This document shows, piece by piece, positions 15,147 to 20,978 of a DNA stretch of 20,978 nt (positions within the stretch are counted from its first letter, which is position 1; every line of letters starts with the position of its first letter). The DNA is from an uncultured Porphyromonadaceae bacterium. GTDB taxonomy: Bacteria > Bacteroidota > Bacteroidia > Bacteroidales > Muribaculaceae. The DNA is taken from assembly GCA_900544305.1 (NCBI GenBank), contig UQUV01000047.1:1-20978 (forward strand), in the 5' to 3' direction. The notes under the pieces are model-generated. The model was not told where the DNA came from and made no database searches. It saw only the letters and a list, made by a program, of their open reading frames with translations. Position numbers and translations under genes: made by a program.

Positions 15147-15382
15147 GTATGTTTTTCGCTATATTTTGATAATATAAGTTGCGGTTCGGCATAGCCAAAC
15201 TTGAAAACTGCGTTTTCGTTTGTTTCTGCGCTCACCTTTCGCTATATTTAGATAATATAGGATGCGGCTCGGGATAAAAAATAATTGAAACAAGTTTCAT
15301 TATTTTATTCTCCGCTCACCTTTCCGTATATTTGAAATCAATAGGATGCAGTTCCGACTGCAATCATTTTAATAATAGAAAA
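15147..15382 (+). repeat. Three degenerate ~83-bp tandem repeats, each with a promoter-like core
   Basis: Three copies begin at about 15147, 15229 and 15313. Corresponding points lie 82 and 84-85 bases apart. Each copy has a CGCTATATTT-type box (15158, 15240; CGTATATTTG at 15325), then an AATAtagGATGCGG-like block (starting near 15179, 15261 and 15345). The second and third copies share CGCTCACCTTTC at their starts. Only the last copy keeps a perfect TAnnTTTG. The array ends at the ATG of the EFR1-type gene, so it looks like duplicated promoter DNA. Confidence 0.65.
15327..15334 (+). promoter_or_regulatory. -7 promoter element of the EFR1-type gene
   Basis: TATATTTG in the third repeat matches TAnnTTTG and lies 48 bases before the ATG at 15383. 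A TTTT at 15303-15306 gives a 3-of-4 -33 element with a 20-base spacer. The in-frame TTG at 15332 lies inside this box and cannot be the translation start. Confidence 0.6.
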
Positions 15383-16144
15383 ATGGCGTGCTATAATATT
15401 TATTTCAGTCCAACTGGAGGAATAAAGAAAGTTGCCGCATTGGTGGCAAACGGATTAGCGGATACGGTTTCTGATGTCGATTTGACTGACAATCGGACAG
15501 ACTTTCAATTGCCTGAGTTGTCGGCCGACGATGTGGCGGTGATTGCCGTGCCGTCGTATAGCGGACGAGTGCCTTCGCCCGCGGTTGATCGCATTGCCCG
15601 GTTGCAGGGTAATGGGGCAAAGGCCGTTTTGGTGTGTGTCTATGGCAATCGTGCCTATGAGGATACGTTGGTCGAGCTTCGCGATGTGGTGGTGAACGGT
15701 GGCTTTCGTGTAGTGGCGGCTGTTGCTGCCGTGGCGGAACATTCCATTGCCCGACGCTATGCCGCAGGGCGCCCCGATGCCGACGATTGTCGTCAGCTTA
15801 CGGCTTTTGCCGTCAAGATTCGCGAGCGGCTTTCTTCCGGTAGTGTTGGAGAACCGGCTATTCCCGGCAACCGTCCTTATCGGAAGGCCGGTAAAGTTGG
15901 CTTTGTGCCGAAACCCACCCGAAAATGCAACAAGTGCGGAGCTTGCGCACGCAAGTGCCCTGTCGGAGCTATCGATGCCGCCGACTATGGAAAAGTGGAC
16001 CGCGACAAGTGTATCTCCTGTATGCGTTGCGTAGCCGTTTGTCCTCACAAAGGCAGAAAAGTCAGCCCCGTGATGCTCTTCGCCGCCAACCTTATGCTGA
16101 AAAAAGCCTGCTCCATTCGCAAAGAGAATGAATTGTTTTTGTAG
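15383..16144 (+). CDS. EFR1-family flavodoxin-like protein with two [4Fe-4S] clusters
   Basis: The 253-residue protein joins an N-terminal flavodoxin-like domain to a C-terminal ferredoxin domain. The FMN phosphate loop is FSPTGGIKKV (8-17), and PSYSGRVPSPA (57-67) is a second flavin-contact segment typical of the family. The two cluster motifs are C182, C185, C188, C192P and C210, C213, C216, C220P. This is the EFR1 type of electron carrier, which moves electrons in the cytoplasm of anaerobes; its redox partner is not encoded nearby. The start ATG 15383 follows an A-rich stretch. It has its own promoter within a repeat array and no clear terminator afterwards. Confidence 0.9.
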   Translation: MACYNIYFSPTGGIKKVAALVANGLADTVSDVDLTDNRTDFQLPELSADDVAVIAVPSYSGRVPSPAVDRIARLQGNGAKAVLVCVYGNRAYEDTLVELRDVVVNGGFRVVAAVAAVAEHSIARRYAAGRPDADDCRQLTAFAVKIRERLSSGSVGEPAIPGNRPYRKAGKVGFVPKPTRKCNKCGACARKCPVGAIDAADYGKVDRDKCISCMRCVAVCPHKGRKVSPVMLFAANLMLKKACSIRKENELFL

Positions 16145-16208
16145 AGCGTGGACAAAATTACATCACATAAAGACTGTGCTTGAGAGTGGAGAGTTATAGG
16201 CGGATTCA

Positions 16209-16231
16209 GTTGTTGCATTTTTTGCAACAAC
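16209..16231. repeat. Inverted repeat with 9-bp arms and a T5 loop
   Basis: GTTGTTGCA and TGCAACAAC are perfect inverted arms separated by five Ts. It lies 65 bases after the EFR1-type stop. There is no T run after it on either strand, so it is not a standard intrinsic terminator, although it could be a processing or pausing structure. Confidence 0.6.
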
Positions 16232-16322
16232 CACTCAACTTTAAAATAGAGAACTCAAATCGAAACCGAAACTATTCTTTGTTTCCATTGTCCTGCACAT
16301 ACCTTTTCAATTTAATCAGAAT

Positions 16323-16345
16323 TATTTTACCAAACTGGTAAAATA
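16323..16345. repeat. Inverted repeat with 10-bp arms (TATTTTACCA)
   Basis: TATTTTACCA and TGGTAAAATA are perfect inverted arms around AAC. The short three-base gap suits a dimeric repressor site better than a terminator. It lies about 140 bases upstream of the helicase promoter, rather far for a simple operator. Confidence 0.6.
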
Positions 16346-16484
16346 TCTCAAATGCAGGAAATCTTTGCCTTAGCCCAATGGCGACTTTGGGTATTAGTTG
16401 AATCTGCAAAATTTTAGTAGTCCTGTGGGATGATTGTAAAAATATCCCAAATCTAATCGAAACATTGGAAATATACAGCAATAT

Positions 16485-16515
16485 ATTGTTAGATACAGAA
16501 TTTTATTTATTTTTG
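16485..16515 (+). promoter_or_regulatory. Promoter of the PLD-helicase/methylase module
   Basis: ATTG (16485-16488, 3 of 4 to TTTG) is followed after exactly 19 bases by TATTTTTG (16508-16515), a full match to TAnnTTTG. The helicase ATG lies 36 bases after the -7 box. Confidence 0.65.
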
Positions 16516-16550
16516 TTAGAAGAATAAATGAATATTAAAAAGTTGAAAAT

Positions 16551-19500
16551 ATGATTCTCGATAATAAAAATCAATTAAATAAAAAAAGCCAGATTACAAC
16601 TGTTTGGGAGTATTTGAAAAAATATACTAAGGGAGAGTGTTTAAATATCGTATCGGGCTTTTTTACAATTTCTGCATTGTCTTTATTGAAACAGTTTGAT
16701 GAAGAACCAAAAAAATTTAGATTGATTTTAAGTGAAATAGCAGGTAGGGATGACCAAAAGGAAAGATTGCTTGATATACTGCAAGGAACTAGTGATTTGA
16801 CTAATGCGTTTGCTTTGCAAGAAACGGCTCAACAAGCAATAAAAATTTTAGGGCAAGGTAATATTGAACTACGACGGATTGATAGTGCCTTTTGCCATGC
16901 TAAAACCTATATTTATGAGGCTGATGAAGCTGATGATTGTTTTTTTATTGCAGGCTCGTCAAATTTTACAGAAAAGGGGCTTGGTTGCTATAAGGATTCT
17001 GGAAATATTGAGTTTAATGTGGCTCGTAAAGGTTTCGATGGAGATGACTTTCAGGGTACTTTAAAATGGTTTGAAGATATATGGAAAAATATAGCAAAAG
17101 ATACAATTGAAGTTTTTGAGAATGATAAGAAAATCAGAAAAACGGTAAAACAATATTTTATAGATTGTATTGAGAATTTTTGTAAGGAGTATATGCCTCG
17201 TGATATATATTATAAAATTCTCTTCGAACTATTTCATGATGATATAGAGTTGTCTCTATCTGATGGTACAAATCGAAGTATCACACGGTTAGAAGATTCA
17301 GTGATATGGAATACTCTTTTTGATTATCAGAGAAAAGGTGTTCGTTCTTTGATTTCAATGTTGTCTAAATATAATGGTGCTATTTTGGCTGATGCAGTTG
17401 GTTTGGGTAAAACCTTTTCTGCTCTTGCAGTGATCAAATATTTTCAGGGTGAAGGTTATTTTACGTTAGTGTTGTGTCCTAAAAAATTACAGGCAAATTG
17501 GGAACAGTATCTTTCGCATCAAGGTTCTCGTTTCGAACGAGATGAATTTGATTATGAGGTGCGTTTTCATACAGATTTGCAGGCTGACAGATTGGATTCT
17601 TATAATAGAGCACCGCTCTCATTTTTAAAAACTAGAGCAAAAATGCTTATTGTGATTGATGAGAGCCATAATTTACGAAATGATAAATCTGGGCGGTATA
17701 AATTTTTGGTGGAAGAATTGTTAAAGGGACGTCCACATGATGATATTAAAATCTTGGAATTATCGGCAACGCCTGTAAATAATCATTTAATGGATGTTCG
17801 TAACCAGTTTAAATTAATGGTGCGAGATGCAGATAATGGTTTTAATATTGATGGGTTTAATATTCCAAGTTTGATGGATTTGTTTCGTCGTGCGCAGGTA
17901 GCTTTTGAAAAATGGAGTAAGCAGGATAGGGAACGGCATATTAAGGATTTGGTAGATGCCTTGCCTGATGCCTTTTTCAATCTGACGGATCGTTTGGTTG
18001 TCGCTCGTACTCGAAAAATGATAGAAAAGGCAACAGGGACTGATTTGCGTTTCCCAAAGCAAAATAAACCTGTAAATATATTTAAAGCATTATCTGAAAT
18101 TGGAGATCTTGCTACGTTTGAAGATATATATAATGCATTGATGGCACCTAATATGGTAGCTTATCAGCCATCTGCGTATACAGAAAAGCCTCAGGGAAAA
18201 GTGACCGCTATTAACGATCAGCGTCAACGTGAGTTTTTCCTTTGTAAAATGATGTTGATCCTTTTTTTGAAACGATTGGAAAGTAGTTGGGTTGCATGTA
18301 AAAAAACAGTGGAGAATGTTTTGATCCATCATGAAAATGCATTGGCAAAAGTTAATGCATACATTGAAAGCAAACAGGATTGTACGATTGATGATATAAA
18401 CATTGATGAAGATGATTTTGACGATGATATTGATTCTACCGAGTTTATGCTTGGAAAGAAAAATCCCATTCGTTTATCCGAAATAAAAGATATTGTTGGT
18501 TTTAAGCGGGATTTGGAAGAAGATATTCGCCGTTTTCATGTATTTGTAGATAACATGCTTATTTATGACAAGCAATTTAAAGAAGGAAAAGTCAAGGATA
18601 GTAAACTTGAAAGATTGAAAGAAATATTAGCAGATAAAGTTAATAAAAGTCATAAAAGAGTAATAGTTTTTACATCGTATTCAGATACAGCTCAATATTT
18701 GTACAGCCAGTTAAGTTTGGAATTTCCGGGTGTCGTTGCTGTTGTTGATGGTGATGGCGCAACATTTAATGGAGTTCATGAAAAAAAATTTCAATCCATT
18801 TTATGTCGTTTTTCTCCAATGAGCAAACTATATAGAGAAATGGATTGGGTTGCATTGTATAAACAATATTTTAAGTACGGTGATAATCATTATGACTATG
18901 AAAAACGGAAATGGAATGTTTCTTATTCTGAATGGAAAAAAATAATAGAGCATTTTCAAGATTCAAATGAAATGGCACGAAAAGCGAAACAAGCACTTGA
19001 CGAGCCGATTCGTATTCTTATAGCAACTGATTGTTTAAGTGAAGGTCAAAATTTACAAGATGCTCAGACAGTTGTTAATTATGATATACATTGGAATCCG
19101 ACTCGTTTAATTCAGCGTCAGGGCCGTATTGATCGTATTGGATCGATAAATAAGGAAATTGATTGTGTTAATTTTTGGCCAGCAAAGAATTATGATGGAT
19201 ATTTGAAACTTTTTAATCGGGTAAACAATCGCTTGGCAGCAATGGCTGTAATGGGAACAGAGATTCCTGAAGTTAGTGAGGAGCTTGCAAAAACAATAAA
19301 AGATAATCCTATCTTAGACCGAAATGATAAAAAGTTGCTTGATACTGTTATGGAAACTGGTCAAGACCAAGGTAGTCAGACGTTCGGCTTGCATGATTTA
19401 TCATTGGAAACATTTAGACAAGACCTCGTGGATATGCTTAAAGAAAATGAAACATATTACAGAGAAATGCCTAATGGTGTGTATAGCGGATTTCGTACAG

Positions 19501-19907
19501 AAGATGATTTGTTTGAATGTGTGCCTGAATCTATTGTTGCTCTTATTCGCCAAAAGGATACAGGGGAAATGCATCTTATTTTACGACAAGTAGAAGATGA
19601 CCGTGACGAAATTCAGGCAAAGGAATATAATAAACAGGAAATACTATCTTTGCTTCGTAGTAAACTTAATATCAATCGTTATGTCCCTTCTGCTATTGAT
19701 AAAGCAAATCCTGAAGCAATAGCCAAATTGCGATCTATTATGGATTTATGGATGAAAGAGAAAGCTCCAAAAGCAGCAGTTTCAGCCGTTAAAGACCTAT
19801 TTGGAGGTGTGAAAAAGACAAAGGAACAATCCAATAAATTAGTTGAAGATCACTACCGACCGGAAAACTTGGAATTACTTGTTTGGGAGTACATTAGTAA
19901 AAAATAA
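16551..19907 (+). CDS. PLD-nuclease-like / SNF2-family helicase, restriction-type
   Basis: A 1118-residue fusion. The N-terminal part resembles a phospholipase D-type domain with the H-x-K motif at H116-K118 (CHAKTYIYE), followed by GSSNFT (135-140); I see one HxK copy, so a dimer may form the site. The central and C-terminal parts form a SNF2-type motor with Walker A AVGLGKT (K287), DESH box (370-373), SATP motif III (405-408), TDCLSEGQNLQ motif V, and QRQGRIDRIG motif VI (855-864). An acidic insert with many Asp and Glu residues lies around 610-630. The family is predicted to translocate on DNA and perhaps cut it, as part of restriction-like defence. It starts a two-gene module with the methylase gene 6 bases downstream. 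It is AT-rich compared with the core genes, suggesting acquisition by transfer. Confidence 0.9.
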   Translation: MILDNKNQLNKKSQITTVWEYLKKYTKGECLNIVSGFFTISALSLLKQFDEEPKKFRLILSEIAGRDDQKERLLDILQGTSDLTNAFALQETAQQAIKILGQGNIELRRIDSAFCHAKTYIYEADEADDCFFIAGSSNFTEKGLGCYKDSGNIEFNVARKGFDGDDFQGTLKWFEDIWKNIAKDTIEVFENDKKIRKTVKQYFIDCIENFCKEYMPRDIYYKILFELFHDDIELSLSDGTNRSITRLEDSVIWNTLFDYQRKGVRSLISMLSKYNGAILADAVGLGKTFSALAVIKYFQGEGYFTLVLCPKKLQANWEQYLSHQGSRFERDEFDYEVRFHTDLQADRLDSYNRAPLSFLKTRAKMLIVIDESHNLRNDKSGRYKFLVEELLKGRPHDDIKILELSATPVNNHLMDVRNQFKLMVRDADNGFNIDGFNIPSLMDLFRRAQVAFEKWSKQDRERHIKDLVDALPDAFFNLTDRLVVARTRKMIEKATGTDLRFPKQNKPVNIFKALSEIGDLATFEDIYNALMAPNMVAYQPSAYTEKPQGKVTAINDQRQREFFLCKMMLILFLKRLESSWVACKKTVENVLIHHENALAKVNAYIESKQDCTIDDINIDEDDFDDDIDSTEFMLGKKNPIRLSEIKDIVGFKRDLEEDIRRFHVFVDNMLIYDKQFKEGKVKDSKLERLKEILADKVNKSHKRVIVFTSYSDTAQYLYSQLSLEFPGVVAVVDGDGATFNGVHEKKFQSILCRFSPMSKLYREMDWVALYKQYFKYGDNHYDYEKRKWNVSYSEWKKIIEHFQDSNEMARKAKQALDEPIRILIATDCLSEGQNLQDAQTVVNYDIHWNPTRLIQRQGRIDRIGSINKEIDCVNFWPAKNYDGYLKLFNRVNNRLAAMAVMGTEIPEVSEELAKTIKDNPILDRNDKKLLDTVMETGQDQGSQTFGLHDLSLETFRQDLVDMLKENETYYREMPNGVYSGFRTEDDLFECVPESIVALIRQKDTGEMHLILRQVEDDRDEIQAKEYNKQEILSLLRSKLNINRYVPSAIDKANPEAIAKLRSIMDLWMKEKAPKAAVSAVKDLFGGVKKTKEQSNKLVEDHYRPENLELLVWEYISKK

Positions 19908-19913
19908 AATGGT

Positions 19914-20978
19914 ATGAATATGAATATAAATAAAATCGTGGAACGGTTTTCAACGGATAATATCCAGGCAGCAACTCTTGGCTTACTTTCATATTTGGGA
20001 ATCGTAACGGATGTTATTACTGAAGAGCAAATAAAGATAACTGACATTATAGAACAGCCCTCAAAGGCAGTTATACAAATATGTAACAAAATAGATGAGA
20101 GTTATTTAGTTTGTTCGATTTCTGACAGAACTTTTGAACAGAATACAATTGTTGAGAGTTTTAAGGATGTTCATGATAGATTGGAACGATATGAACAATT
20201 GCTTGTTTTTGCCATTGATTTGCAGTACAATGTAAAGGTTACACGTTCTGAAATGGCGAATCTGACTCGTGCCTTAAACCGTGCTTCTAAGGCGTCTCCT
20301 GTTGTTGTTGTCTATCGGTATACAGATTGTGGAAAAATTAAATTTGCACTTTCTTTATGTGAGCGCACTGCTTATACGCAAGGAGGACATACTGGAGAAA
20401 AGGCTGGAAAAGTTAATATTTTAAGGGGTATTGATCCAAAAAATCCGCATGCCGGCCATTTGCGGATTTTGGAGGATTTGCGACTTGAAAAGAAAGAAAA
20501 TACATTTGAAGCAGTTTATTCTAAATGGTTGAAGGTCTTTGATAATGATGTGTTGACCAATAAATTCTATGAAGAATTACAGAACTGGTATTTTTGGGCT
20601 CTTAAGCCGGAGAGTGGTATTTCTTTCCCTAATGATATTGATGATGAGGAGGACGATAAAAAATATAATCCGCAGAATGTCATTCGCTTGATAACGCGTT
20701 TGATATTTGTCTGGTTTTTAAAACAGAAAGGGCTTGTTCCAAAAGCATTGTTTGAAGAAGAAGATTTGAAAGGTATTATAAAAGATTTTGAACCGGAAAA
20801 TCAGAAATCAAATACTTATTATCGTGCTATTTTGCAGAATCTCTTTTTCGCTACGTTGAATAAAAAGATTGAAGAACGGGCATTTGTAAGTGATAATTTT
20901 GTAGAAAACCGTAATCAGGGTATACATAAGTTACTATGTTTGCAATTGGAACGCCGACATTTAGAAAAAAGAGGCGGC
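19914..20978 (+). CDS. N-terminal part of an Eco57I/PglX-like DNA methylase (runs off the window)
   Basis: Open for 355 codons to the window edge with no stop. The visible part matches my memory of the N-terminal region of large Eco57I-type restriction-modification methylases, with NILRGIDPKNPHAGHLRIL (about 169-187), LTNKFYEELQNWYFWALKP (215-233), VIRLITRLIFVWFLKQKG (257-274) and YYRAILQNLFFATLN. The catalytic NPPY-type motif would lie beyond the window, so methylase activity is inferred from family likeness only. It lies 6 bases after the helicase stop, so co-transcription is near certain. A second in-frame ATG is at 19920. The final ~20 residues (from GIHKLLCLQLER on) look unlike the expected family sequence; see findings. 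Confidence 0.72.
   Translation, partial: MNMNINKIVERFSTDNIQAATLGLLSYLGIVTDVITEEQIKITDIIEQPSKAVIQICNKIDESYLVCSISDRTFEQNTIVESFKDVHDRLERYEQLLVFAIDLQYNVKVTRSEMANLTRALNRASKASPVVVVYRYTDCGKIKFALSLCERTAYTQGGHTGEKAGKVNILRGIDPKNPHAGHLRILEDLRLEKKENTFEAVYSKWLKVFDNDVLTNKFYEELQNWYFWALKPESGISFPNDIDDEEDDKKYNPQNVIRLITRLIFVWFLKQKGLVPKALFEEEDLKGIIKDFEPENQKSNTYYRAILQNLFFATLNKKIEERAFVSDNFVENRNQGIHKLLCLQLERRHLEKRGG

Larger units (their letters stand above)
16145..16550. other. Gene-free 406-base stretch at the boundary of the AT-rich module
   Basis: No convincing gene is present on either strand. It holds two perfect inverted repeats (16209-16231 and 16323-16345) and the promoter of the helicase gene (16485-16515). 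Base composition changes here from the moderate-GC core genes to the AT-rich right-hand module, so the edge of an acquired segment probably lies within it. I see no tRNA and no obvious attachment-site duplication. Confidence 0.6.

Noticed and set aside
15332..15382. Upstream TTG start giving the EFR1-type protein 17 extra residues
   Set aside because: The TTG is part of the TAnnTTTG promoter box, and the family begins with the flavodoxin strand directly after ATG 15383.
16209..16231. Hairpin as intrinsic terminator of the EFR1-type gene
   Set aside because: The stem is good, but no T run follows on either strand.
16272..16481. 69-residue minus-strand open frame in the gap before the helicase gene
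   Set aside because: AT-rich, no motif that I recognise, crosses the 16323-16345 palindrome, and has no matching promoter; a decayed gene fragment cannot be excluded.
1..20978. tRNA, rRNA, CRISPR array or complete insertion sequence
   Set aside because: I found no cloverleaf-like sequence, no rRNA sequence, no regularly spaced direct repeats with unique spacers, and no transposase or integrase gene in the window.

Overview
The window comes from a member of the Bacteroidales, probably a Bacteroides- or Prevotella-like gut or oral anaerobe; I cannot name the species. The signs are the Bacteroidetes promoter element TAnnTTTG in front of nearly every transcription unit, no Shine-Dalgarno sequences, a BamD lipoprotein next to a Bacteroidetes-type Rpb6/omega protein, class III (oxygen-sensitive) ribonucleotide reductase, and an EFR1-type flavodoxin-ferredoxin.

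Layout. (1) 1-543: an AT-rich remnant of a sacsin-type ATPase gene on the minus strand, cut off after 144 codons near the window edge. (2) 669-3435: nrdD-nrdG operon (minus), for anaerobic deoxyribonucleotide synthesis. (3) 3601-8874: a compact minus-strand operon of five genes, in the order acyltransferase, membrane metallophosphoesterase, tex, folK-like and a small membrane protein, with a promoter at 8867 and a strong terminator at 3601-3628. (4) 8914-10700: PASTA-domain membrane protein and RluD-type pseudouridine synthase (minus, overlapping by one base). (5) 10734-12044: bamD-rpoZ (minus), with a near-consensus promoter and a clear terminator. (6) 12227-13674: gdhA, NADP-type glutamate dehydrogenase (plus), with its own promoter and terminator. 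(7) 13711-16144 (plus): a zinc-less sirtuin, then a 5'-truncated polysaccharide-deacetylase pseudogene directly against it, then three degenerate copies of an ~83-bp promoter-bearing repeat, then an EFR1-family flavodoxin-ferredoxin protein. (8) 16145-16550: a gene-free stretch with two inverted repeats and a promoter. (9) 16551-20978 (plus): an AT-rich two-gene module, a 1118-residue PLD-nuclease/SNF2 helicase followed after 6 bases by the N-terminal part of an Eco57I/PglX-like DNA methylase that runs off the window.

Between about 600 and 16,140 the window is mostly housekeeping DNA of moderate GC content. Both ends are AT-rich and carry genes of defence-associated families: a broken sacsin-like ATPase on the left, and a restriction-modification-like helicase plus methylase on the right. 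The right-hand module is the best candidate for an uncommon system. Its components are recognisable families, but I cannot assign the pair to a named defence system from this sequence alone. No RNA genes, CRISPR arrays or complete insertion sequences were seen.
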